Of a stretch of DNA of 41,558 bases, positions 24,585-33,666 are shown one piece after another. Position numbers and translations under genes: made by a program. Source of the DNA: Actinomycetota bacterium (GTDB lineage: Bacteria > Actinomycetota > Actinomycetes > S36-B12); the NCBI GenBank assembly GCA_005798555.1, contig SYJA01000020.1:1-41558 (forward strand). Reading direction: 5' to 3'. A model generated the notes under the pieces. The model was not told the origin of the DNA. It worked only from the letters and a program-made list of their open reading frames with translations, and made no database searches. The stretch's first letter is position 1, and the number at the start of each line of letters is the position of its first letter.

Positions 24585-26609
24585 GTGACTTCCCCCGCAT
24601 CCTTGGTCTTGACCGGCCGCGCCCGGCTCATCGTTGCCAGCGCCCTGATGCTGTTCGTGCAACTCGCGCTGATCAGGTGGAGCGGTGCGAACCTTGTGCA
24701 CCTGTCGTATTTCTCGAACCTGATCCTGCTGGCATCCTTCCTTGGTATTGGCCTTGGCTTCCTGCGGTCGCGGCGACCAACCGATGTCGGACGGTACGTT
24801 CCGATCGGCTTGCTGCTCATCGTCGCTTTCATCTCCGTCTTCCCCGCGAAAATTGAAGGCTCATCAACTGAGTTGATCTTCTTCACCATGGTTCAGCCCT
24901 CCGGGTTGCCCACCTGGGTCTCACTGCCGCTGGTATTCATCGTCATCGCGATCACTATGACAATGTTCGGCGAGATCACCGGCCGCGCCTTTCGCGCCTT
25001 CGGTGCCCTTGACGCCTACCGCTGGGACATCATCGGTTCAATTGCCGGCACTTTGGCCTTTACCGCTATTTCATTTCTGCGCGCACCATCGTGGGCCTGG
25101 CCCGTAGTTACTTTTATCGCCCTGTGGTTGCTATACGGTGTGCGCCTGCCCTGGATCTCCCGGCTAGCGATGCTGGCGGTTGTCGGCTTATTGGTTTTCG
25201 AGTCGATTTCCGCAGGGGTCTCGTGGTCACCTTACTACAAAGTGCATACCGAAACTTTCAATGCCGGGACAACTGTCGAATACACAACGATTGGCGTCAA
25301 TGGCATTCCCCATCAAAATGTGATGGACGTTCAAGAGCGGCTGAAGTCCGAGCCGATGTATGGGCGACCATATGAAAGAGCGGCCGGTAACCCGCTAAAC
25401 AACGTACTAATTGTTGGTGCCGGTACGGGTACCGACGTTGCGCTCGCACTTGCCAACGGGGCTAAACGTGTGGATGCGGTTGAGATTGATCCACGGATCC
25501 AGCAAATAGGCTCACAGATAAATCCCAATAAGCCATATGACGATCCACGGGTCTCCGTCCACATCAATGACGGCCGAGCGTTCCTATCTGCTAACACTAA
25601 TAAGTACGACCTCATCTTGTTCGCCTTACCAGACTCACTGACACTTGTCTCCGGGGCCAGCCAACTGCGCCTGGAGTCGTACCTGTTCACTGAGGAATCA
25701 ATGCTGGCGGCTAGAGACCACTTAACTGATCAGGGCGTCTTTGCCATGTACAACTACTACCGGGAACCGTGGCTGATCAATCGTCTAGCGGGCACCGTCG
25801 ATGAGGTCTACGGCCACGCCCCTTGCCTCGACACTTTCACCGCGGTTCAGTCCCTGGCCGTGATTGCCGTCGGCAAGGAGCAGGGCAATGTGGTTTGCGC
25901 CCCGAATGCCATCTGGGATCGGGCGGCGATCGTTGCCACCGAGGTACCGCCACCCGCCGTCGATGACCGGCCGTTCCTTTATCTCAAGGAGCGGACAATC
26001 CCAACCCTTTATCTCATTGTGATTGCACTGATTCTTGGCGTTTCACTACTCGGCGTGCGTATTTTTGGAGGGCCACTTCGTTCGATGGCCGGTTACGCCG
26101 ACCTATTCTTCATGGGCATTGCCTTCCTGCTTCTGGAGACCAGATCAATTACGACATTCGCCCTACTGTTTGGCACCACTTGGCTCGTGAACGCCTTGGT
26201 GTTCACCGGTGTGCTACTCGCGGTATTGGCCGCGATCGAGGTAACCAAGAAGTTCACGGTTCCCCGACCGGTGATAATCACCTCGCTCTTTGCTTCGCTT
26301 CTCCTCGCTTTCCTGGTGCCCAACTCGGCGCTCCTAAGCCTGCCGGTACCAATGCGTCTGCTGTTTGCCGTGATCTTGGCGTTCTTGCCGGTGTTCTGCG
26401 CCAACCTGCTGTTCACCTCGCGCTTTAAGGATGCGAGCAACCCGACGTCTGCCTTCGCCGCAAACCTCTTCGGCGCGATGATCGGCGGCTGCCTTGAGTA
26501 CCTGTCGTTGGTACTTGGCTACCAGTGGCTCATCCTCGTGGTAGCCCTGATGTACCTGATCGCGGTGCTGATCGGCGGGCGTTTCGCCAAGCGCCTTTTG
26601 CGTGTGTGA
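24585..26609 (+). CDS. membrane protein with spermidine-synthase-like domain
   Basis: The 674-aa protein has three parts. About seven N-terminal membrane helices (residues 10-215) include TMFGEITGRAFRAFGALDAYRWDI. A soluble Rossmann domain follows (about 225-460), with the nucleotide/SAM-type motif VLIVGAGTGTDVALALANGA and acidic VDAVEIDPRI, then NDGRAFL. A C-terminal set of five or six helices ends the protein. Such fusions are annotated as spermidine synthases, but the usual catalytic Asp motif is replaced by ALPDSLTLVSG, and polyamine synthesis is doubtful. The membrane parts suggest a transport or lipid-modifying role. GTG 24585 follows the preceding stop by four bases. Upstream frame to 24453 overlaps the previous gene and is not used. 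Confidence 0.75.
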   Translation: MTSPASLVLTGRARLIVASALMLFVQLALIRWSGANLVHLSYFSNLILLASFLGIGLGFLRSRRPTDVGRYVPIGLLLIVAFISVFPAKIEGSSTELIFFTMVQPSGLPTWVSLPLVFIVIAITMTMFGEITGRAFRAFGALDAYRWDIIGSIAGTLAFTAISFLRAPSWAWPVVTFIALWLLYGVRLPWISRLAMLAVVGLLVFESISAGVSWSPYYKVHTETFNAGTTVEYTTIGVNGIPHQNVMDVQERLKSEPMYGRPYERAAGNPLNNVLIVGAGTGTDVALALANGAKRVDAVEIDPRIQQIGSQINPNKPYDDPRVSVHINDGRAFLSANTNKYDLILFALPDSLTLVSGASQLRLESYLFTEESMLAARDHLTDQGVFAMYNYYREPWLINRLAGTVDEVYGHAPCLDTFTAVQSLAVIAVGKEQGNVVCAPNAIWDRAAIVATEVPPPAVDDRPFLYLKERTIPTLYLIVIALILGVSLLGVRIFGGPLRSMAGYADLFFMGIAFLLLETRSITTFALLFGTTWLVNALVFTGVLLAVLAAIEVTKKFTVPRPVIITSLFASLLLAFLVPNSALLSLPVPMRLLFAVILAFLPVFCANLLFTSRFKDASNPTSAFAANLFGAMIGGCLEYLSLVLGYQWLILVVALMYLIAVLIGGRFAKRLLRV

Positions 26610-26651
26610 CCCAACTGGTTACTCCCGCCATCGGCGTGGTTGCCTACGCGA

Positions 26652-27047
26652 TTACTCCGAAGCGCTCGAACCGATAGTTATCTCAACACCGACCCGCTCT
26701 CCTGGTGCGCGCCCGGGGATTTTGTCGAGCACCCCCATCAACTTGAACATCAGGCCGTAGCGCTTACTGATCTTCTTTATCGTTGCTGAGGTGCCGGCAG
26801 CGTCTTGAATTACGGCGTGTCCGGTAACGCAGTCGCCCTTAATGGACCCGCGCATATCGCATGGAGCTAGCTCCACCGTGGAGTTAGCCCGAATGCGCTT
26901 CACCTTGCCCGAGCCGGACTCCGTCATCACATATAGGTGATCGCCATCTCGAACTAACCAGACCGGTGTCGCCACCGGGGTGCCGTCCCCACGGAATGTG
27001 GTCAACGACAGGTATTTGGCCTCGGCCAGATTTTCGATTGGCATCAT
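26652..27047 (-). CDS. PPOX class flavin/F420-dependent family protein
   Basis: The 131-aa protein has the split-barrel PPOX fold of the pyridoxamine-phosphate-oxidase-like superfamily. Family-typical features are YLSLTTFRGDGTPVATPVWL near the N-terminus (conserved T-x-P-V-W), HLYVMTESGSGKVKRIRAN and a basic C-terminal part around RYGLMFKLMG. Actinobacterial members of this type often use F420H2 or flavins to reduce small molecules; the actual cofactor cannot be read from sequence. The start is ATG 27047 (ATGATG). The box AATAAT seven bases upstream and no close SD suggest a leaderless mRNA. It is isolated and divergent from the tRNA gene. Confidence 0.85.
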   Translation of the reverse strand: MMPIENLAEAKYLSLTTFRGDGTPVATPVWLVRDGDHLYVMTESGSGKVKRIRANSTVELAPCDMRGSIKGDCVTGHAVIQDAAGTSATIKKISKRYGLMFKLMGVLDKIPGRAPGERVGVEITIGSSASE

Positions 27048-27054
27048 GCCCAGT

Positions 27055-27060
27055 ATTATT
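27055..27060 (-). promoter_or_regulatory. -10 box AATAAT before the PPOX gene
   Basis: Five of six positions match TATAAT, with seven bases to the ATG at 27047 on the minus strand. Confidence 0.4.
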
Positions 27061-27075
27061 CCTTAGTTAGGTAAC

Positions 27076-27150
27076 GCCTCTGTAGCTCAGTGGTAGAGCA
27101 ACCGCCTTGTAAGCGGTAGGTCGTCAGTTCAATCCTGACCGGAGGCTCCA
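27076..27150 (+). tRNA. tRNA-Thr (anticodon TGT)
   Basis: A full cloverleaf is visible. Acceptor GCCTCTG pairs with CGGAGGC (27140-27146, one G-T wobble), followed by discriminator T and an encoded CCA (27148-27150). The anticodon stem ACCGC/GCGGT encloses loop CTTGTAA with anticodon TGT (27108-27110). The T arm is GTCAG-TTCAATC-CTGAC. The TGT anticodon reads ACA, hence threonine. Confidence 0.97.
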
Positions 27151-27231
27151 CTTCTGCCGCACTGCCAGCCCCTGCGCCGGTAGCATGTCAACTAATCGGC
27201 AGCCATCGCACCGTGCCTCCGGAGGACGTAA

Positions 27232-28899
27232 TTGCCCGCAGATATTGAAATAGCCCAAGCCGCAAAGATGCAGCGCATAACAGATGTCGCGGCCGGCCTC
27301 GGCATCCCCGAGGCATTCGTCGAGCCCTACGGTCACTTCAAGGCCAAGATTTCACTCGACTATCTGGATTCACTTCCCGCTAATGCAAACGCCAAGTTGA
27401 TTTTGGTAACCGCGATCAGCCCGACACCCGCCGGTGAAGGCAAGACCACTACCAGCGTCGGCCTCGGCGATGGCCTAAGGGCAATCGGCAAGCACGCCAT
27501 GATCTGCCTGCGCGAGCCATCCCTTGGCCCGGTGTTCGGGATGAAGGGTGGCGCGGCAGGTGGTGGGTACGCCCAGATCGTGCCGATGGAAGACATAAAC
27601 TTGCATTTCACGGGTGACTTCAATGCCATCGCACTGGCACATAACTTGCTATCCGCCCTGATCGACAACCACATCCACCACGGCAACTCCCTTGACATTG
27701 ACGTGCGGAGGGTGACCTGGAAACGGGTAATCGACATGAATGATCGGGCACTTCGCGATATCACGATCGCACTTGGCGGGCCCGGGAATGGGTTCCCGCG
27801 CTCTGATGGCTTCGATATCGTCGTGGCCTCAGAGATCATGGCGATCTTCTGCCTCGCCACCTCGATTGCGGATCTCCGCCACCGCATCGGAAATATTGTC
27901 ATCGGCTACAACCGCGCCAAGGCACCCGTCCTCGCTGCCCAGCTGAATGCGCCGGGGGCGATGACCGTCTTGCTGAAGGATGCATTCCAGCCCAACCTCG
28001 TGCAGACCTTGGAGAACACCCCGGCATTTGTGCACGGCGGCCCATTCGCAAATATTGCCCACGGTTGCAATAGTGTCGTTGCCACCACCGCAGCATTGAA
28101 ACTTGCTGACTATGTGGTCACTGAGGCTGGGTTTGGCGCCGACCTAGGTGCTGAAAAGTTCGTCGACATCAAGTGCCGTAAATCCGGATTACGCCCATCC
28201 GCCGCGGTGCTAGTCGCCACCGTCAGAGCACTTAAATATCACGGCGGCGCAGATATGCAGACCATCAGCGCCGAGGACTTACCCGCCCTCGAGGCCGGCT
28301 TGGTGAACTTGCAGCGTCACATCAACAACGTGCAATCGATCTACGGCATCCCCTGCGTGGTCTCCATCAACCAGTTTGACGCCGACACCGCTGCCGAGAT
28401 CTCGCTTCTGCGATCGCGCGTGGCCGACATGGGCGTCGAGGTGGTGCTCGCCTCGCACTGGGCAAATGGCGGCCAAGGGGCCGCTGAGCTCGCGCAAGTT
28501 GTCGTCGACCTGTGCGAGCGGGCGCCCGCGATGAAATTCGTCTACGCCGATGAAGACACGCTCTGGGAAAAGGCCACCGCGATCGCAACGGATATTTACG
28601 GGGCTACCGAAGTCACCGCGGGCGCAAAAGTGCGCAGCCAGATTGCCGACCTGCAGGCGGCCGGCTATGGCCACTTTCCGGTATGTATCGCAAAAACCCA
28701 GTATTCATTCTCCACCGACCCGGCCCTTCGCGGGGCGCCAAGTGGTCACCAGCTCAATATCCGTGAGGTTCGCCTGTCGGCCGGTGCAGAATTCATCGTC
28801 ATGGTGTGCGGGGATGTCATGACCATGCCGGGGTTGCCTAGGGTGCCGTCAAGTGAACGCATTGACTTCGTCGACGGCAAGATTATTGGCCTGTTCTAA
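27232..28899 (+). CDS. fhs: formate--tetrahydrofolate ligase
   Basis: The 555-aa ligase joins formate to tetrahydrofolate with ATP, giving 10-formyl-THF. The ATP-binding loop is [18 protein letters not shown] (residues 65-82), followed by [20 protein letters not shown] and [20 protein letters not shown], both hallmark regions. The C-terminal [14 protein letters not shown] is also conserved, and length is standard. The TTG start at 27232 is decided by GGAGG six bases upstream. It follows tRNA-Thr by 80 bases and stands alone. Formate released by the kynurenine formamidase is one possible substrate source. A dimethylglycine-dehydrogenase-like relic, also in one-carbon metabolism, lies just downstream. 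Confidence 0.97.
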   Translation: MPADIEIAQAAKMQRITDVAAGLGIPEAFVEPYGHFKAKISLDYLDSLPANANAKLILVTAISPTPAGEGKTTTSVGLGDGLRAIGKHAMICLREPSLGPVFGMKGGAAGGGYAQIVPMEDINLHFTGDFNAIALAHNLLSALIDNHIHHGNSLDIDVRRVTWKRVIDMNDRALRDITIALGGPGNGFPRSDGFDIVVASEIMAIFCLATSIADLRHRIGNIVIGYNRAKAPVLAAQLNAPGAMTVLLKDAFQPNLVQTLENTPAFVHGGPFANIAHGCNSVVATTAALKLADYVVTEAGFGADLGAEKFVDIKCRKSGLRPSAAVLVATVRALKYHGGADMQTISAEDLPALEAGLVNLQRHINNVQSIYGIPCVVSINQFDADTAAEISLLRSRVADMGVEVVLASHWANGGQGAAELAQVVVDLCERAPAMKFVYADEDTLWEKATAIATDIYGATEVTAGAKVRSQIADLQAAGYGHFPVCIAKTQYSFSTDPALRGAPSGHQLNIREVRLSAGAEFIVMVCGDVMTMPGLPRVPSSERIDFVDGKIIGLF

Positions 28900-28947
28900 A
28901 CACTCCTTGTTCCCGCCACCGGGTCGATCATTGTCTAGAGTCAGACC

Positions 28948-29209
28948 ATGACCCAAATGCCAACGCGTACCCAAGTAGTCATCATCGGCGGTGGCATCGT
29001 GGTTGCGAGCGTGGCCTACCACCTCACTGAACTCGGCCTCACCGATTTGGTGCTACTCGAGCAGGGCCAACTCTCATGCGGCACCACCTAGCACGCCGCC
29101 GGCCTGGTCGGACAACTTAGACCTGGTCAATGTCGGCGGCCAGCTCGTCGATGCCACCGTTTCGCTGCATTCACCTTATGACCCGAACTCGCAGCGCATC
29201 CGCACCTAA
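28948..29209 (+). pseudogene. relic of a dimethylglycine/sarcosine dehydrogenase
   Basis: From ATG 28948 the translation gives the N-terminal FAD motif of the family (VVIIGGGIVVASVAYHL, then LVLLEQGQLSCGTT). A TAG at 29089-29091 then stands where the family has Trp (GTTWHAAGLVGQLR), and HAAGLVGQL continues after the stop. In another frame the sequence jumps to the extreme C-terminus of the GcvT-like folate-binding domain, LVDATVSLHSPYDPNSQRIR, ending at TAA 29209. Some 700 residues between are gone. An intact enzyme is over 800 residues and passes one-carbon units to tetrahydrofolate. The gene is dead by nonsense mutation plus a large internal deletion. Confidence 0.8.
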
Positions 29210-29438
29210 ACTCGGTGGGGGCTACCCCCGTCGATAGCACCGCACCCACCGATCGGTTAGCCCTGAGCGTTTCCTAGGTGCGCCCAGGTGCGGCCGGCAT
29301 CGCCACCGTGGACCCTTCGTTCTTTCCAGGTGCCGACGGCTGCACCGTCTATTGCTTTGAGGGTGCCGACGAATAGTCAGCAACACCTCCACCCACGGCA
29401 TCAGGGGCCCAGCACAAATCGGTCCAGTACATTTCAGT

Positions 29439-30653
29439 TCAGCGGCAGCGGCCCGTGCCGATCTCGTCGGTGCGATTAACACCAGCGGTGATCTGGTCAG
29501 CCAGCTGCTGGGCCGTGATCGCGTATCCGGTCTTCGAATCCCCAACCCCGGCGCCGAAGACCAGCCCTAAGACCTCACCGGCTGGGTTCAGCAGCGGGCC
29601 CCCCGAATTACCGGGTCGCACCAACCCGCGGAAAGCATAAAGCTCCCGCTCCACGCCGGCACGACCGTAGATGTCATCACCACGCGCCATCACGACCGCT
29701 CGAACGCGGGCCGGTGTCGCAGCGAAATCACCGCCGCCGGGAAAGCCAGCGGCAACCGCTGGATCACCAGATGCGGCCGGTGTTTTCGCAAAGACCAGTG
29801 GTTCCACGCGAAGCTTGGGCACCAGGAGAACTGCTACATCCAGTTTCGGGTTGAATGCCACCACCTTTGCCGCTAGATACTCCCCTTGGGCACCAACTTG
29901 GGGATCAACTTGAACCCGTGGCTTGTCTACCCCGGCAACGACATGCGCGTTGGTGATGACATAGCCCGGAGCGATGACGAAGCCAGATCCACTCAACTCA
30001 CTTCGGCATTTCGTGGCGTCTCCGGTGACCTGCACGATCGCAGATCGCGCCGCTTGCACAGCCGGTGCCAATGACGTTTTCGGATCCGGATTCTCCACGT
30101 CGGGGCCGGTTAACTCGGCAAGTCCGGAGAAAACCCTCGGCATCGCAGTTGCGCCAACCGAGTCACGCAAACCCGTAAACGCATTGCGCGCGATATCCGG
30201 CACCAGTTTATCTAGCCCGATCAGCACCGGAGACTGGCGAATGCTCGTTGTAACGGTCGACTCCGGGAGATAAGCAACCGCGCTCACAACGATCCAGCCG
30301 ACGATCGCGACTCCAAGAACATTCAAGGCGGCACCGGCCAGGCTGTCGACAAACCGCACCGGTCGCCAGGTGAGCACACCGCGCAATCGCCGGCCGAGAA
30401 ATGAGGTAAGCATTTGACCTAAGACCGCGCAAACGATTATCGAGATGGCCAACGCGGCAACCCGGATGAATCCTGAGTCCGTGCGTTCGACGATTAGGTC
30501 GGGCAATAGGAAAGCAGCTAGGAGGCCGCCGCCGATGAACCCGACAAATGACAGCAGGCCGGCAATGAATCCGCGCCGCCAGCCGGCCCATGCAAAAACA
30601 ACTATTACGGCTAGCAAAATCCAGTCGACGAGACTCACACCGGCGAAGCTCAT
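29439..30653 (-). CDS. marP: MarP-type membrane serine protease (CvpA-like N-terminus)
   Basis: The 404-aa protein has four N-terminal helices of the CvpA/colicin V production type (residues 8-130), a linker, and a chymotrypsin-like protease outside the membrane. The catalytic triad is His237 (TNAHVV), Asp272 (KLDVAVL) and Ser350 (GNSGGPL). Cys216 (TKCRSEL) and Cys403 (GRCR) match the regulatory disulfide pair of M. tuberculosis MarP (Rv3671c), the protease needed for acid and oxidative stress resistance. The order with the NUDIX gene and nth is the same as in M. tuberculosis. ATG 30653 overlaps the NUDIX stop (ATGA), so translation is coupled. Confidence 0.92.
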   Translation of the reverse strand: MSFAGVSLVDWILLAVIVVFAWAGWRRGFIAGLLSFVGFIGGGLLAAFLLPDLIVERTDSGFIRVAALAISIIVCAVLGQMLTSFLGRRLRGVLTWRPVRFVDSLAGAALNVLGVAIVGWIVVSAVAYLPESTVTTSIRQSPVLIGLDKLVPDIARNAFTGLRDSVGATAMPRVFSGLAELTGPDVENPDPKTSLAPAVQAARSAIVQVTGDATKCRSELSGSGFVIAPGYVITNAHVVAGVDKPRVQVDPQVGAQGEYLAAKVVAFNPKLDVAVLLVPKLRVEPLVFAKTPAASGDPAVAAGFPGGGDFAATPARVRAVVMARGDDIYGRAGVERELYAFRGLVRPGNSGGPLLNPAGEVLGLVFGAGVGDSKTGYAITAQQLADQITAGVNRTDEIGTGRCR

Positions 30654-31321
30654 GTCGCCTCGATATCGATAACGCGCCCGGTATCCCAAGGCTGCGACCA
30701 GTTGACCCGGTCAAATAACTTAGTGAGCACTCCCGCGGTGAAACCCCAAACGACCATACCGCGCACCGTGAAACCCGGGGCAATGTAGCCGGACGGATGC
30801 CGCACTAGGCAGCGATTAGCCGGATCGGTTAGTTCGGCTACCGGGATGCGGTGCACACTTGCCACTTCGGCCAAGTCCTTCGCGTGCACCGGTGACGGCG
30901 CGCGCCACCATCCCATCACCGGTGTTACGACGAAATCGTTGACCGGCACCCAGAGGTCAGGTAGTTGCCCGAAGACGACGACACCTGATGGGTCGAGTCC
31001 CGTTTCCTCGTGGGCCTCGCGCAACGCTGCGGCCGCAGCATCGGCATCGTCATCATCAAGGACGCCGCCGGGAAACGCCGGCTCACCGGCATGAGTGCGC
31101 ATAGTGTGCGCCCGTTCAATCAGCAGGACATCCGGGCCCGTCTCACTTTCGCCAAGCAACACCAAGATCGCGGAGTGGCGGCCTTGGCCATCCGGTGGCA
31201 CGAACCTGGTAATGCTCTCGGCCGTGATGTCGCGCATAACATCAACAACCGGTTGCAGCCATGACGGCAACGTGACGGCCACCAGCTCATCGACGATGCC
31301 CACCCGCGACCAAGTCGTCAT
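30650..31321 (-). CDS. NUDIX hydrolase, CoA pyrophosphatase type
   Basis: The 223-aa protein carries a full NUDIX box, [20 protein letters not shown] followed by EETGLD, and the CoA-pyrophosphatase signature just before it ([21 protein letters not shown]-like, read here at residues about 67-87). The predicted activity is hydrolysis of CoA or related nucleotides to phosphopantetheine and adenosine phosphates. It corresponds by position and type to Rv3672c. It begins with ATG 31321 inside the nth stop (ATGA overlap) and ends inside the marP start, so three genes are coupled. Confidence 0.9.
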   Translation of the reverse strand: MTTWSRVGIVDELVAVTLPSWLQPVVDVMRDITAESITRFVPPDGQGRHSAILVLLGESETGPDVLLIERAHTMRTHAGEPAFPGGVLDDDDADAAAAALREAHEETGLDPSGVVVFGQLPDLWVPVNDFVVTPVMGWWRAPSPVHAKDLAEVASVHRIPVAELTDPANRCLVRHPSGYIAPGFTVRGMVVWGFTAGVLTKLFDRVNWSQPWDTGRVIDIEAT

Positions 31322-32013
31322 GCCGGACCCTGATTTTTGACAAGCTGCTCAGCGACCACCGGGTCGGTCGGACCAGCGCCGTAGGACGGGCACCACTTCG
31401 CGATATTGCAGGCACCGCAGGCCGGCTTCTTCGCGTGGCAGCGGCGGCGCCCGTGCCAGATCACCAGCTGCGACATTCGAGTCCAGTCCTTACGTGGGAA
31501 CAGTGCCATCAGATCCGCTTCAACTTTGTTCGGATCGCGCTGGGTGGTCCAGCCAAATCGCCGGGCCAACCGCCCCACATGGGTGTCGACCGTGATACCC
31601 GGCACCCCAAAGGCCTCGCCGAGCACCACATTGGCCGTCTTGCGCCCGACTCCGGGTAAGGTAACCAACTCATCAAGTGCTGGGGGCACCGCACCGCCAT
31701 AACGATCACAAAGCACCTGCCCGATGCCTTGCAAGGTTGCCGCCTTCTGCCGGAAGAATCCGGTAGACGCGATTATTGCCTCCAACTCCTGCCGATCGGC
31801 TCCCGCATAACCGGCTGCGGTCGGATACTTTGAAAAAAGCTCCGGCGTGACTTTGTTGACCCGCCGATCAGTGCATTGGGCACTGAGCACCGTCGCAGCC
31901 AGTAACTCAAGTGGTGTGGTGAAGTCTAATTCGCATTGAGCATCCGGATATTGCTTAGCGAGTGCTCCTAAGATCAAGCGAGCACGCTTCTTACGGGTAC
32001 CCGGGTCTTCCAC
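31318..32013 (-). CDS. nth: endonuclease III
   Basis: The 231-aa DNA glycosylase/AP lyase removes oxidised pyrimidines. The helix-hairpin-helix [10 protein letters not shown] carries catalytic Lys125, and Asp143 is in VDTHVGR; both match E. coli Lys120 and Asp138. The [4Fe-4S] loop is Cys192-x6-Cys199-x2-Cys202-x5-Cys208. Start chosen at GTG 32013: the frame is open to 32256, but the extension overlaps the divergent crp gene. TACGCT six bases before the GTG supports this start and leaderless transcription. It heads the nth-NUDIX-marP operon; the thioredoxin-like gene found between nth and NUDIX in M. tuberculosis is absent. Confidence 0.96.
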   Translation of the reverse strand: MEDPGTRKKRARLILGALAKQYPDAQCELDFTTPLELLAATVLSAQCTDRRVNKVTPELFSKYPTAAGYAGADRQELEAIIASTGFFRQKAATLQGIGQVLCDRYGGAVPPALDELVTLPGVGRKTANVVLGEAFGVPGITVDTHVGRLARRFGWTTQRDPNKVEADLMALFPRKDWTRMSQLVIWHGRRRCHAKKPACGACNIAKWCPSYGAGPTDPVVAEQLVKNQGPA

Positions 32014-32019
32014 CCCCCC

Positions 32020-32025
32020 AGCGTA
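32020..32025 (-). promoter_or_regulatory. -10 box TACGCT before nth
   Basis: Minus strand TACGCT, six G residues, then GTG 32013. This box fixes the start codon at the downstream GTG. A possible -35 (TTGACC) is only 14 bases upstream, shorter than usual. Confidence 0.45.
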
Positions 32026-32066
32026 TGTCGGTGGCTGTTGGTCAAAGGGCAGGCGCACCCGCGGCC

Positions 32067-32095
32067 TTGGCAACCGGTACCCGGTACGGCACAAT
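32067..32095 (+). promoter_or_regulatory. predicted promoter of crp
   Basis: TTGGCA (32067-32072, five of six matches) and CACAAT (32090-32095, four of six) are separated by 17 bases. Transcription would start near 32102, leaving a leader of about 48 bases with an SD, unlike the leaderless neighbour nth. Confidence 0.5.
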
Positions 32096-32149
32096 GGAGC
32101 GAATTCGACGACCAAGTCAAGACCGGTGGCGAACCTAGCGGAGGTGATG

Positions 32150-32824
32150 ATGGACGAGGTATTCATGCAGGCTCCGATGTTTGCGGCCCTCGGCCCAGAA
32201 GCCGCTGCTGCATTGCGCGCCTCACTAACCGAGCAGAGCCTCACCAAGGGTGGCATCCTTTTCGCCGAGGGTGAGCCAGGTGACCGTCTTTATGTGATTC
32301 TTGAAGGCAAGATCAAATTGGGTCAAACGTCAATAGATGGTCGCGAGTCACTGCTTGCGGTACTTGGTCCAGGTGAAATGTTCGGTGAGTTGAGCCTTTT
32401 TGATCCCGGGCCGCGGGCATCTACCGCGACCGCCTTGACCGATGCCGTTGTCGCTGGCCTCGGCCACGATCAACTAAGCCCGTGGTTGACCGGTCGCCCC
32501 GAGCTCGCCGGCGCGTTACTGCAGGGTTTGGCCCGCAGGCTGCGTCGCACCAACGAGACCATGGCCGACTTAGTCTTCTCCGACGTGCCGGGGCGGGTAG
32601 CGAAAGCAGTGATGGATTTAGGTGAGAAATTCGGTGAGATCACCCCTGAGGGTCTACTTGTAACGCACGACATGACCCAGGAGGAGATTGCGCAATTGGT
32701 GGGCGCCTCCCGCGAAACGGTAAATAAGGCCCTTGCGGATTTCACCCAGCGTGGCTGGATCCGCCTGGAATCACGGCAGGTGCTGGTGCTTGACGTAGAG
32801 CGCCTCGGTCGCCGCGCACGCTAG
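32150..32824 (+). CDS. crp: CRP/FNR family cAMP-binding transcription regulator
   Basis: The 224-aa regulator has the same length as M. tuberculosis Crp (Rv3676). The cyclic-nucleotide pocket is [16 protein letters not shown] (residues 79-94, with Glu80, Arg89 and Ser91). A dimerisation helix follows, then a winged helix with [20 protein letters not shown] (176-195), whose recognition helix is nearly identical to the mycobacterial protein. It should bind TGTGA-type sites with cAMP. ATG 32150 is chosen because GGAGG precedes it by five bases and the N-terminus MDEVF matches the family; the open frame goes to 32126. Its TAG is shared with the stop of the convergent metallo-beta-lactamase-fold gene. 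Confidence 0.94.
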   Translation: MDEVFMQAPMFAALGPEAAAALRASLTEQSLTKGGILFAEGEPGDRLYVILEGKIKLGQTSIDGRESLLAVLGPGEMFGELSLFDPGPRASTATALTDAVVAGLGHDQLSPWLTGRPELAGALLQGLARRLRRTNETMADLVFSDVPGRVAKAVMDLGEKFGEITPEGLLVTHDMTQEEIAQLVGASRETVNKALADFTQRGWIRLESRQVLVLDVERLGRRAR

Positions 32825-33666
32825 CAAATCTCTGCGCCGATCTCACCGCCATCGCGTAGGTACTCCAACTGCGCACGAACCGATAATTCGGCGGCCGGCC
32901 ACAGCTCACGCGGTGAATTGGCATAGACAATCGCAACCACGTCCGCGGTTGAACCAGCACCACCTGCAACCGCATCGCGAATATCGTCAAGTCGCGCCAT
33001 CCGATGCTCAAGATACGCCGTCAGGATCGCACCGGGTGCCTCAAGAATCGGACCATGCCCGGGCAGAATTCGCTCGACGCCCGACCGCTCGGCTAGATCC
33101 CGTAAGTTTTCCAAGCTCACGAGGTATTCGCTCAGGCGGCCGTCCGGAAAGGCCACCACGGTGGTACCACGACCCAGCACGGTGTCACCCGTCAGTAGAG
33201 AGCCTTCATCAGGTAACAAAAAGCAGACGCTGTCAGAACTGTGACCGGGAGTCACGATTACCCGCAGCTCAAGTTCACCCGCGGTGACTACATCACCAGC
33301 GGCTAAGCCCTCGCCGCCGTGCCGATGCGTTGGGTCCACGGCGCGCACCGGGGCACCCGTTAATTCACTAAGGCGTCGGGCACCCTCGGAGTGATCAACA
33401 TGGCCATGCGTCAGCAAAATAGACGTAATTCGCCCATCACGTGCCGCAACCTGCTCGACGACTTCACGCAGATGACGCTCATCGCTTGGGCCGGGGTCAA
33501 CGATGATCGCCGCAGTCTCCCCTGGTGCCTGCAGCACCCAGGTGTTGGTGCCATCGAGGGTCCAAGGTGAGGGATTGGGCGCTAGCTGGCAGGTTGCCGC
33601 AGCGGTCTTGATCCCGGTGGCCCACTCTCCGTTCGACCCAATGAATGGCAGTACCCGGCCCGTCAT
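32821..33666 (-). CDS. metallo-beta-lactamase-fold hydrolase
   Basis: The 281-aa protein has the zinc-binding HxHxDH motif as THGHVDHSEG (His87, His89, Asp91, His92), then GHSSDS, TGDTVLG and PGHGPI, completing the metal site. It is of the LACTB2/glyoxalase II-like group and corresponds to Rv3677c by position and motifs. The substrate is not known; RNA or thioester hydrolysis are both possible for this group. ATG 33666 overlaps the stop of the upstream NUDIX gene (ATGA). It ends in a CTAG shared with the crp stop. Confidence 0.9.
   Translation of the reverse strand: MTGRVLPFIGSNGEWATGIKTAAATCQLAPNPSPWTLDGTNTWVLQAPGETAAIIVDPGPSDERHLREVVEQVAARDGRITSILLTHGHVDHSEGARRLSELTGAPVRAVDPTHRHGGEGLAAGDVVTAGELELRVIVTPGHSSDSVCFLLPDEGSLLTGDTVLGRGTTVVAFPDGRLSEYLVSLENLRDLAERSGVERILPGHGPILEAPGAILTAYLEHRMARLDDIRDAVAGGAGSTADVVAIVYANSPRELWPAAELSVRAQLEYLRDGGEIGAEIC

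Noticed and set aside
29210-29438. Short frame ending in GADGCTVYCFEGADE and a GGGGG-CTA-CCCCC hairpin near 29217
   Set aside because: The frame is about 32 residues with no SD. The hairpin is short with no U-tract, so neither a gene nor a terminator can be supported.
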